From assembly GCA_016758965.1 (NCBI GenBank), contig JAEPRB010000163.1, positions 27,811 to 91,810 of the forward strand: DNA of 64,000 nt, given 5' to 3'. The stretch comes from Circinella minor (taxonomy: Eukaryota > Mucoromycota > Mucoromycetes > Mucorales > Lichtheimiaceae). Below the pieces are notes generated by a model that did not search any database, was not told the origin of the DNA, and saw only the letters and a program-made list of their open reading frames with translations. Shown in pieces: positions 41,245-51,036 of the stretch (the stretch's first letter is position 1; each line of letters begins with the position of its first letter). The translations under genes and the position numbers were made by a program.

Positions 41245-41676
41245 TTATAAAACGACCGATGATCCAGGCCTAATAACAATACCCTGTTGTCGATTCAATA
41301 CACCCATGGCCTTTTCCAACATGTCCTCCTTGACGAGAATATAATCAGTATCGAAAGTACTCACAACAAATACTGGAATCTTATTGTCACGTAATGGATC
41401 AATAATACTTGCAAGAATACCTATGAGACTAAAATCCATTTGTGCATCAACTTGGAAACATCTCCAACCAAGTTCATTTTTCTTGGCAGCCGTTGCAAGT
41501 GATGGGTCTGTTGTTGTTGAATGATACTGGGCTGGACAAAGTAACGAAACTTCTCCGCTCGTCTTTGAAAGTGTATACCATGGTAATTCATTCAGCCATT
41601 CAGTTGAAAAACGATAATCTCGATGAAATTGGTATAAGCCAAATTCATCAGGTAAAATGAGTAATGAAATTGTCAT
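41245..41676 (-). CDS. ACT-domain protein, CASTOR-like
   Basis: Single exon, 143 residues, from ATG 41674-41676. The C-terminal half matches the CASTOR-type ACT domain: WRCFQVDAQMDFSLIGILAS, PLRDNKIPVFVVSTFDTDYI and LVKEDMLEKAM. The N-terminal half (FSTEWLNELPWYTLSKTSGE, then VSLLCP) fits the partner region of the same family. ACT domains bind amino acids; animal CASTOR proteins sense arginine for TORC1, and small fungal proteins of this type are largely uncharacterised. The amino-acid-sensing role is therefore inference. The frame is open slightly upstream, but only with a TTG. It is divergent from the ZZZ3-like gene 304 bp away. Confidence 0.85.
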   Translation of the reverse strand: MTISLLILPDEFGLYQFHRDYRFSTEWLNELPWYTLSKTSGEVSLLCPAQYHSTTTDPSLATAAKKNELGWRCFQVDAQMDFSLIGILASIIDPLRDNKIPVFVVSTFDTDYILVKEDMLEKAMGVLNRQQGIVIRPGSSVVL

Positions 41677-41980
41677 TTTGATGTTCAAAATGGATAAAAG
41701 GGAGAAAGAGAGAAAGAATGAGAGATAACTGTGTGAAAAGAACTACTTTTTTTAAATTCGGCAAGCAAGAAGTGGTGGTTTGGATCGGCATATATTTTCA
41801 CCGCCAGAGATTTTTGTTTCGACAAAAGCAAAAAAAAAAAAAAATCTGAGAGGGGGCTTTTCTAGATCCTTTTCCACTTTTTTTTTTTTTCCATTTTGCA
41901 TACTGACACTTTATCTTTTAAAAGAAGACCATTTCGATATTTCTTTTTTCTTCCATTTGGACCCACATGATCTTGAAAGG
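41677..41980. promoter_or_regulatory. Bidirectional promoter region (ACT protein / ZZZ3-like)
   Basis: 304 bp between two divergent start codons, with pyrimidine-rich tracts on both strands (for example 41879-41892). No clear TATA box. Only the arrangement supports a promoter role. Confidence 0.45.
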
Positions 41981-44837
41981 ATGCCGATTCAAGCACCTGT
42001 TGCCGAGCAAACAGCAACGACAACCACGAACAAAAAGTCTTCAACTCATTCTTCAAAGCCGGTGAAATTGGAAAACGAACAAACTAATGATAGCAACCGA
42101 CAAGACGATAACGATCAGAATCCTTTGACAAAAAATGACGAGTATGCTTTTCTTCTTTTTCTGATTTCTGATTAGATTTATATTGATTCATTGTTAAGCT
42201 ATATAACATATAGATAACCTAAAAAACTTACGCGCATAACACAACTTTTTCTTTTCTTTTTTTCTTTTTTTTAGTTATCAAAGCACATTAAATACATTGA
42301 ATCTCCTACGCCATCAGTTAAAAAAAGCGAACCAAGATATTGATACACTTAATACGTTAAAAAAAGAAGCCCTTGATAAGCCTTATGACTTTTTAGTAGA
42401 TCTTAAAGAAAAGGTAAATAAATAATTTACTATTGAAAATTATTCTCTTATGTTAATATCCGATCTATGACGGCTTATAGAAATCATCCAGACGACGTGT
42501 CCCAAAACTACAAAAAATCGCAAGTGTTCCTGTTATTGATTGGACCAAATATCGATTCTTGCCTGATAGTCGTATTGCAGAACAAACTGGTACAAATGTA
42601 GAAAGAATTTTAATATTAATCAGTTTGTCTATATCCGTCTTATATACTAATTTATTTTCTTTATTTATTATGTTAATAAAGCTTATCTATCAAGTTTGGC
42701 ACAAAATATCAATAAACCATTACAAGCATATCGAGTAAGTAGTCATTAACTTTTTTTTTATCAATCCTCTTATTATTATTATCCACTAACTTGGCCGACA
42801 ACAAAATGATATATAGAGTTTACTAGATCATTCCGGACCATTTTATCGCCAAGAATCAAATTCACCATCAAGTACCGTAAATTATTTGCAACAAGAAACA
42901 GCAAGAGTATCTCGTGTTGTTAGAGAATTACCTTCAAGAGCAGGATCTGTTTCGGAAGGATCTGATCGAGATTCTGATGATGAAACATCTAAGAATGACT
43001 CTGGACTTGGGAAAGGAAAAGGAAAACGAAGGACTTCCATTGTACAGACTGGAGCAACTAATAGCAGTACTCCAAGTGAATCAGCAATAACAACAACAAT
43101 GGGTGAAAGTGTACCAATTATGTGGAGGCCAAAAGAAACGTAAGATTTTTTTTTAAAAAAATATATATATTGAAACAACGATATAGCTTATATAGTGTAA
43201 CTTACAGTATGACGTTCAATTTCGATTTTAGTATTACAAGACATCGATACCCAGCCAATGATTCAGATGGGATCGATGAAATACTATTAGAACATGATAT
43301 GGAGGTAATGACAAAAAAAAAAGGAGAAGGAAGTTACGTTATAATGATATTAATTGGACCCATTTCATTTTAGTTGGAAACGAGGGCACCGACATACAAT
43401 CAACCATGGACCGATGAAGAACAGGTAAAAAAAAAGAAGGAAGGGAAAGCTTATCTAATGTAGGAATTAAAAGGAATTAAAATAAGACTCATAATATTAT
43501 AATATTATAATAATAGCGTCGACTGGAAGAGCTACTTGAAATATATCCTGATGAACAAGTACAGGCACAACGTTATAATAAAATATCAAAAGCACTAGGG
43601 ACTCGATCAGCAAAGCAAGTGGCAAGTCGTGTACAAAAGTATTTCATAAAATTAGCGAAATTGGGATTACCTGTACCCGGAAGAGTATCTATCCCGTCAT
43701 CTACAGGAACGACGAAAATTTCAAGAGGCGGCGGTGTTAGACGAGGTAAAATTTCAAAGGTTAAATCAAGAGGTGGTGGAGCGACAGCTGCCATGAGTAC
43801 GGCGTCTGCAGCTTCTGCTGCTGCTACTGCTGCTAGTGCACCTAGTACTCCCAGTAGCAATAGCAGTAATAATAATGTTTCTTCCAATGTTCAAAGGCCA
43901 AAACCATCAATGCGAACTTCTGGTGCTGGATATAACACAATGGTGTCTGGTGGTATAACAAGTACAAGGTAAGGGACTTCAATAACCAAACAACAATAAG
44001 TAAACGCTTAAATGAAAAAGTATATTTTAATTAAAATAATGATGATAATAGAATATCAGGGGCGCATTATTTTACATCCCATGGACCACCTTCTGCACTT
44101 ATGTCTGACGATGAGGAGGATAATGATGTGAAACAAGCCATGCTACATGCTGCTAATTTAAAAGCAAAAGATGAGGTAAGTCTACTATTGCTTAAGGAAA
44201 AAATAGGGGCTAGCAAAAGGAAATGTGCGAAAAATTACGTAATCAGGTGTATGCCTTTATTTTGATTTTTTAAACAAACCTCTCATTGTTGATGGTTGTT
44301 TTATTACTAATATGTAGCCAATGGAAGGCGTAACCGGGGATCTCGGATCTAGTGAAGTGGTTATACATGAAGGATATGCTGTAAGTTTTTTTATAATGTA
44401 TATACATGTATATATATATATATATGTGTGTGTGCTACTTTCGTGTTTGAACCATGTGAGAAATTATCTGACACAGATGAGGGATTTTGATTTTTTTTAG
44501 TGTGATGCATGTGGAACAGAACCGATTATTGGCGTACGCTATAAGTGTACAGTTTGTGATGTCAGTGAAGAAGTTGATCTTTGTAGTAAATGTATGGCGG
44601 CTGGTACTTTCCAAAATGGTATGTTAATATTTATTTATTTTTATATCAATATCAATATACTTACGCATAACCTTTATGTTCTTTTATCTTATTTTCTGGG
44701 AATGGATGGGCGTAGATCAACATACAGCAGATCATACATTCGAAGCGATTCACGTAGCCAATCCACTTCCATACTATGCAGATAATGATTATGCTCCGAA
44801 TGAATATTTGGGTGAATATAGTTACCTTGGACTTTAA
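41981..44837 (+). CDS. ZZZ3-like SANT/Myb plus ZZ zinc-finger protein
   Basis: Twelve exons: 41981-42141, 42275-42413, 42481-42589, 42682-42734, 42817-43139, 43232-43304, 43374-43424, 43517-43968, 44052-44175, 44318-44380, 44501-44618 and 44716-44837; 595 residues. Human ZZZ3 is a subunit of the ATAC histone acetyltransferase complex and reads the histone H3 tail through its ZZ finger. Here the SANT domain (about 285-345) contains [20 protein letters not shown] and [20 protein letters not shown], followed by GLPVPGR as in ZZZ3. A Gly/Arg- and Ala/Ser-rich linker follows. The C-terminal ZZ finger has [19 protein letters not shown] and DQHTADHTF, giving the expected Cys/His ligands. An N-terminal coiled-coil helix lies near 55-95. 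Nuclear location is inferred. Confidence 0.88.
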
Positions 44838-45430
44838 ATAAATAAATAAATATCTGTTTACATAAGGTTAAATTTGTTGTAATATTTATTTCTGTGCCTT
44901 AAATAATAGAAATAAGTGGTGGGAGAAAGGGTATGTGCATACAGATGTTTACATATAAAAAACGGATAAAATAGTCATATGAGTAGAAAATATGTATAAG
45001 GAAGGTATAAAGGTTCATTTTGATGAAGTTATGAGGGTGTATTTATATAATAACACTAGTTGAACGAAAGCATAGGTAAATAAAAAAAAAGTCAAAACTG
45101 TCGTGTTTAAAGTTAAATATAGAAAAATTTCTTTCTTGGCAAAAAAAAAAGTAAATTAGCTATAGAAGTGGCTTGCTATGTTGGTGCAAGTTATTAGCAA
45201 AATCTATTCCATCACGACACACTATACTAGACCTACACCAATTATCTGTTGCTATGATATTGGCAGCCGAAATCCGAGATTGGATATTGATATCGAGCAT
45301 AAGATAAAGCAAACACTGAGGACCCAAAGGTACAGTGTTGGAAATTGTATTTGGCCATGTAAAATAAAAATGAGCGATGATTTTGAAAATGGGCCACTTT
45401 GCTGAATTGAGCTACCTGAGCGAAATTAAA
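44838..45430. other. Convergent intergenic region
   Basis: About 600 nt between the ZZZ3-like stop (+) and the structured 3' end of gene X (-). A 75-codon plus-strand frame (45178-45405) begins with ATG but has no motif and overlaps the presumed 3' UTR of gene X; not supported as a gene. Confidence 0.5.
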
Positions 45431-45510
45431 CCTGCCCTTGGAGCCGCTGAAATTTCAGCGGCTCTAAGAAGAATAAGTTTGACAACAGGCAGGTTGTCAA
45501 ACTTATTCTT
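45431..45510 (-). repeat. Double hairpin with possible pseudoknot at the 3' end of gene X
   Basis: Two adjacent perfect inverted repeats. The arms 45469-45486 and 45493-45510 pair over 18 bp with a 6-nt loop (45487-45492) and include the gene X stop codon (45503-45505). Then 45441-45464 is a perfect 24-bp palindrome. In addition, CCTGCC at 45431-45436 can pair with GGCAGG at 45488-45493 in and beside the hairpin loop, which would make a pseudoknot. Such order is exceptional in this AT-rich DNA. It could be an RNA 3'-end signal or the terminal structure of a mobile unit. Confidence 0.8.
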
Positions 45511-45920
45511 CGTCATCCTGATCCCCTGTTTTTCTCTTTTTATTGGCAGTACTTTTGGGAGACATATTCAATGCCGACGGAACAATGAGCATCTCCGAGG
45601 TCGGTACACAGGAAACAAAGTCCGATCTGTTTCGGTTCTCTTTCTCTGCTTTATACTTTGCTATTGCTTCCATTGTCGATTTTACTACACCCTAACAATC
45701 AATATGAATTATAACAGTGAGTAAATGATTTAACAGTAGAATAAAGCTGTTATCAATGGTCGAAATCTCAGCTTTCCATACACACAATTGTGTGCCATTC
45801 CAAAGACTCGAAGCCTCTGAACTAGATCAAGATGGATTATAATAGCATGAGATGGTAATTAAATTTGCGCCGCGGCATACCTACCTTTACTTTTAATACG
45901 ACTTCCAAAAATGGCATATA

Positions 45921-46744
45921 CAGAGGATCCCCGTTAATTTCATAGAGCCATTTTCAATTTTTTTTGTGAAAATAAGGGGGTGTGAAAATTAACGGATACT
46001 ATGAAATATTTTCATATATTGAATACTTCAGCTCACTACTGTGTATCTTTTTTTAATGTATCAAAATACGTACGTATTAATTAATAAATTATTTCTATGT
46101 GCTTGTTCTTAATGAATTTTTGTAACTACTTCTTTTTCTTATTTGAGGATGTCTATGTATTATAACTTTTTTTTCCTGAAAAAGAAAAGCTATACTGTAT
46201 ATAGTCCCAAGAGATGGAGAGATAATTTATTTTTTATAACACCATTTTTTCATTTTTTTTTTTCAATCTCTCTATATTTTTGCTCTATATATGCCAAAAC
46301 AGGATGAAAGTAACCAAATCTAGCGCTGGATTGACGGTTGAACAGTATAGTATTCGGGCTGAGAAGAAAAAACGTAGCCCACAAACCATGACAAACTGAT
46401 CACTAGCACTATGGGCCAAAAATGAGTTCGACTTGTTAACGGCAATTGATATTAGTGCAATATCCAAAGGCTTAAAGAGGAAAAACAACAAGAAAATAAA
46501 CATACAAGTGGCGTAATAAAAAAGCAACTTATCCTGTATACTAATTTAATTGCGATCCTTATACTTATCACATAAATATTTTTTTTTAATTTATCCGTTA
46601 AGGATTCAATGCCGGTAGGTGCTGTGAAAGTGAAATAAAGGGGGATGTGAAAATTTTCTTATGTTATTTTTACCATTCCTTGATTTTTGGTGAAGTTAAT
46701 GAGGTGTGAAAATTAACGGATGTGAAATTAACGGGGATCCTCTG
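45921..46744 (+). mobile_element. Pogo-like TIR element, copy 1 (inside gene X)
   Basis: An 824-bp element flanked by TA (45919-45920 and 46745-46746). Its ends are inverted repeats beginning CAGAGGATCCCCGTTAATTT. A further sub-terminal motif, GTGTGAAAATTAACGGAT, recurs near both ends. Inside is a decayed helix-turn-helix coding remnant (46316-46516) but no catalytic DDE domain, so the copy is non-autonomous. It interrupts an otherwise intact exon of gene X with a clean target duplication, which suggests a recent insertion mobilised in trans. Confidence 0.88.
46316..46516 (+). pseudogene. Remnant of pogo/CENP-B-type transposase DNA-binding domain (copy 1)
   Basis: Plus-strand frame with AGLTVEQYSIRAEKKKR, then an in-frame TGA (46397-46399), then ALWAKNEFDLLTA and AISKGLKRK, ending at TAA (46514-46516). 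The pattern TxEQ(Y)xIRxEK ... LALWAKxEF ... ISxxLK is the N-terminal helix-turn-helix of pogo/Fot-type transposases (known family). The nonsense codon and the absence of any downstream DDE region mark it as dead. Confidence 0.7.
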
Positions 46745-48517
46745 TATGTGTCATAAAAGTCGGTCAGTGTATCTGGGATGCGTTGTTCTCCCAATTTTCT
46801 GATACGACACACGTATCCATCAGGAACGTCCATAAGATATGCCGTCATTCGAAGGTCTAATGAAAAATAAAAGAACAATTCGCTAAATAAGTTCCAACAT
46901 ATTATGCTCTTATAATAATGTAATTATAAATCAATCCTTACGTGAATGAACCAAACCAACTACTCTTAAAGAACGAATCGCCTTCTCATCGTAATCCACT
47001 TCCGCCATCAGCTTCATCATCATATTCTTCATAGTCTTCGGAAGTTTTGTGTATGTCTCATGCAACTCTTTTTCTCCAACCCCACTTTCATCATCGAAAC
47101 CATGCTCAGCAGAGCCGTACTCCAAGTTATCTTTTGTTAAGATCAAATCCGGTTTTACAGCAGAAATCTTCGCCTTGATGCTTCCGTCTGATCCTAATCT
47201 GTCTTCATTTACGCGTGCTGATCCTGAACAGGTCTGTTCGTCGCTCCTAATAATCGAAACACGAAAGACATTAGCTCTTTTTCTTAAAAAAAAAGGTAGA
47301 GGTTTTTTATTCATGTGGAACCTACCGCCACGTTTGTACATGTATGTTTTGGAAAGATGTGTCGATGGACCTCCATAACAACATGATCAAGTCACGTTCA
47401 GCACCCCTACTAGCCGTTGCTGCTACAGTATCCCACCGATAAGCTGACACGACGTCAAGAATGCTTCTTTTAGCCCAATCAGCTATTTCCCAAATATCAT
47501 CGATTGCCTCCTACGTTTTGAACCGTTATTACATATTAATAAGCCCATTTAACATGTGCTAGTGTATCGTTATTGATATGTCCTTTACCTTTCCCTTAAA
47601 TTTTTCAAAAAATGTAGTGACACTGTCAGAAAGTAATGGCAATGGCAACAAATTATGGTTTTCCACATCTTTTAATTCCTTTTCCGAAAACACCTGTTTT
47701 AATCTTTTATCTGACAAGTTCATGATCATGCTATGGAAAGCACTATAATGAAATATATATTCAAGCTTCAGTAAATTATTACAAAATAGAATGACCAAAT
47801 TATATCGATACGTACTATTCATGTTGAATATTTTGACCATAGTTATACAACCTGTCTTCTACTGTAGTACCATCTTTCAATTTCCACTTTTTTTTGTCAA
47901 GCATTTGTTGTTGCTTGTTGTAAACTGCTAATCTTTGTTCATATCCAAGCAATGTGGCCTATAAAAAAAAGCAGTAACAAATTAGAGCACTTATGGAGCA
48001 GAATAACTCTTCAAGCACACAGCTACCTTTGAACCATTACTTGAAGAAGCCTTTTTTGTTGTTGGTGCTGGTGGAGATGATGCAGGGAGAAGCGATTGCT
48101 GTTTGGCAATAGTTTTCTAAGTCGACAGATACAATATATATAATAGTTTTAAACGTTCTTAGTATATTATTTATCATCTAACATTTGATATATAATTACT
48201 TTTAACACGTCTTCCAAAATACTTTCCCACGCAGGCTGGTCAGTGTTCCAAGTCTATAGTAACACATGTTATATTAGTTGGAAAAATATTGTATATTTGC
48301 AGAAGTATATTTAACACCTGGACTTCATTATTTTTAACTTCTTTTTTGAAGCGCCTAATCCAAGTAGATTGAACATCATCAAAATTGCTATTTTCTGCGA
48401 TGAATGTCGGTCTACTTTCACGGAAGTCTTTTAATGATGCAACACCTTTGACATTCTCGAAATAAGTTTTAAATTCTATAGAAACATTTTAGTTATTAGT
48501 ATTTGCTATCATTCACG

Positions 48518-49941
48518 ACATTAAACACAACCGCGACATTCACTTCCGCAATTAAATGAAAATAACAATAAAAATTCAAATCCAAACGATACCATACATA
48601 TGCATTCCTTACATGCTGATAATCCATTTATTGACATGATCACGCCACCAGTGGAAGATCGACATAAATTATTATTAGATCAGCATAACTTCGGTCACTT
48701 TGGTGCAGAAGCCATGACGAAAGGTTTACGAAGCCAAGGATTTAACTGGAATGGTATTTTTCACCAAGCATTGAGTGTTGTACATGCTTGTGACACATGT
48801 GCTAAAAATAACATTATAAAACATGGATATCATCCATTACGTCCTGTCCAATCTTATCTCCCTGCAGATCACTGGGCATTAGATTTAGCTGGTCCATTCA
48901 AGACCACACTTTCTGGAAATAACTACCTACTTGTCGCTGTAGATTTATGTACCAAATTTACTATTCTTCGCGCTATACCAAACAAACAATCTGACACAGT
49001 AGTGAAAATATTAATACAAATATTTCAAGATTTTAGCTTCCCACGTTATATAAACACAGACTGGGGATCCGAATTTGTCAATTCGATTATGGAAAAGTTA
49101 ACAGAAGCTGCAGGTGTTTACCACCGCAAAAGTACACCATATCATGCCCGATCTAATAATCCAGCAGAACGATATGTACAAACTTCAGTGCGTGCTTTAA
49201 GAAAAAGCATTAGAGGTGCAATCAAGTCATGGAATTCAACTAGCCATAAACGCTAAAATATCAAAACGTACGGACACAGCTCCCTACACATTAATGTTTG
49301 CTAGAAAAATGAACCAATTCCAAGATTTTAGAAATGAAATAGGCGTAGAGCCATTATCATATGATGAATTAAAGAAAAGAATACTCAAAATGGAAACAGT
49401 TGTTTTTCCTGCAATTAATGAACGAGTAAAAGCCATACTTGATGCACAGGCACAGAAATTTAATAAAAAACATTTAATCGTTGACTTTATGGTTAGGGTA
49501 ACAGACAAAGGTAGCAAATTAGAAAACGAATATGAAGGTCCGTATCTCGTTGTAAGAAAAACACGTGGAGGTTCTTATGTGCTAAAAGATGAAATGGGAA
49601 ATTTAAAACCTTCCAACTATCCACCCAATCGTTTAAAATGAATCTCACAAGACGAAGTAATTCCTTGTGATGAATTGTACGAAATAAAAGCAATTGTTGC
49701 ACACCGCGAAATAAAACCCGGTATTTATGAATATAAAGTAAGATGGGTAGGATATGAAGAAAAGGATGATACGTGGCAGAAAGCAGAAACGTTTTCTCAA
49801 CAAAAAACGATATCAGAATATTGGAAAAGATTAGGCACAGAACCAAACATAAAAAATACAAATATCATGACAAACAAAAGAAAAATTTCAAACTCGGAAA
49901 CTTCGTTCCGAAGATCTACACGATCTAAACAAAATAAATAA
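48518..49941 (+). pseudogene. Ty3/Gypsy chromovirus integrase and chromodomain fragment, broken
   Basis: The frame is open from about 48518 with no 5' gag, protease, reverse transcriptase or RNase H region. It contains the HHCC zinc-binding part (HNFGHFG, then CDTCAK), the catalytic core with Asp in HWALDLAGPF, Asp in NTDWGSEF and Glu in NNPAERY, and the C-terminal domain. It ends in a chromodomain (YEYKVRWVGYEEKDDTWQ), the mark of chromoviruses. The reading frame shifts at about 49230-49250 (frame of 48600 to frame of 49216), and there is an in-frame TGA at 49639-49641, so the copy is inactive. The domains are those of a fungal retrotransposon integrase, which inserts element DNA into chromatin. 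A candidate 3' LTR follows at 49979. Confidence 0.88.
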
Positions 49942-49978
49942 TTACACAAACATAAATAATGAGAAGCAACCTGGGTAA

Positions 49979-50345
49979 TGTGATATTCCTACCCACCATC
50001 AATAATAAATAATAATATACACTGATCTAACTCAAACATAATATCGGTTACTTCTCTATTATACCATATCAAACAAATCATACCAAATGAAACATATAAT
50101 ATAATAATAAGATACCAATCATAATCATATACCAATAATAATATAATATAATATAATATAAAATAATATAAAACATATCATGTATCAAATATATTGAAAC
50201 TAAAACAACAAGTGAACCCATCATCGTAGGATAGGAAAATTATATACCAAAGAATATAAATAGACTTAAAATTAATAATATAAAATATCTTTATCTTTTT
50301 ATCTTGATACTTTATTCATAATAAAAGACCTAATTGATTCTCACA
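49979..50345 (+). mobile_element. Probable 3' LTR of the Gypsy fragment
   Basis: Starts TGTGATATTCC and ends GATTCTCACA, giving TG...CA ends and a 5-bp terminal inverted repeat (TGTGA/TCACA). It lies 37 nt after the chromodomain stop. It contains a TATA-like AATATAAATAG (near 50255) and an AATAAAA signal (near 50327). No 5' LTR is in the window, so the boundaries cannot be confirmed by comparison. Confidence 0.55.
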
Positions 50346-51036
50346 AGACTTCTACTTTGTTATCCATTTCTATTTCTATCTACTTTTATCTTACCTTATT
50401 TATCTATTTTCCCATCCATACGACATTTAGCTATCTATGTATATATCCAACCTTTTTCTACGATGTCCGTCGATGTTGCCATGGCGATGTATTTTGTAAT
50501 GAACCAACTAATAGAACTGTGCAATCCACCTTTTTCAGGTTCAGAATGTCATGCCAATGACTGCGCAGTCTTTTGTGTAACCCGATCGGTGCCTATGGCG
50601 AACGAATTTCAGCTACCAAACGTTCTGTAGATGATCCAAGTGCTTTACGACAAATATCATGTTTGCAAATTGGACACTATACAAAATATATACAAATTAT
50701 TAATCATTCCTCTTATACATATACAGCCACATAGAGATAAGAATCCCTCCCCTCTCTATCAAGAAGTATAATATCACTCACAAACTTTTTATCAAATAAG
50801 CATAATTATTGTTTATGATATATAGACATAAACTCAGTAATGAGGGATCAATAAAAACAAGAACAGGTACTATTGAATTACTGGATTTTCTTTTCTTTAT
50901 AAAAGTGAAACATCAATAAGTATAAATGCTTTTTGGACGCGTTTACCCGTAAAAATGAACTGCCTGCTACAATGATCTCTCTCGGTCCGAGGGGTCCGAC
51001 TAATACAACGTGGTATATGATTTCTATTTACGTATA
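50346..51036. other. Region between LTR and second TIR element, with an orphan coding-like stretch
   Basis: About 690 nt. The plus strand holds a coding-like patch at about 50460-50735, with ATG at 50463 and a later open frame reading CNPIGAYGERISATKRSVDD and ALRQISCLQIGHY to a TAG near 50735. These pieces lie in different frames and could be exons or a decayed gene. No family is recognised. Confidence 0.4.

Larger units (their letters stand above)
45503..48475 (-). pseudogene. Gene X: multi-exon gene of unknown function, split by a transposon and cut at its 5' end
   Basis: Minus-strand exons 48318-48475, 48200-48253, 48027-48116, 47816-47958, 47589-47742, 47326-47510, 46942-47282, then 46745-46856 joined across the inserted element to 45885-45918, and 45503-45691. 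All junctions are GT-AG and in phase, with no internal stop or frameshift, giving about 470 visible residues. The penultimate exon is broken by the pogo-like element at 45921-46744. The first exon is missing: the 48476 acceptor has a TACTAAT branch site upstream, but sequence beyond about 48515 belongs to a Gypsy fragment. Recognisable stretches include YFENVKGVASLKDF, NVFRVSIIRSDEQTCSGSAR, VKPDLILTKDNLEYG, MTAYLMDVPDGYVCRI and a basic tail NKKRKTGDQDDEE like a nuclear signal. I do not recognise a named domain. From memory, similar hypothetical proteins recur in Mucorales. Confidence 0.75.

Noticed and set aside
43573..43887. Leu/Ala-rich antisense ORF
   Set aside because: Exact antisense shadow of the Ala/Ser-rich linker of the ZZZ3-like gene.
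45178..45405. 75-codon plus-strand ORF
   Set aside because: Lies in the presumed 3' UTR of gene X, has no motif and no continuation by splicing that I could support.
46285..46527. Minus-strand ORF of copy 1 (and its counterpart at 51309-51497)
   Set aside because: Similar to each other only because they are antisense to the shared transposase HTH remnant, which reads sensibly on the other strand.
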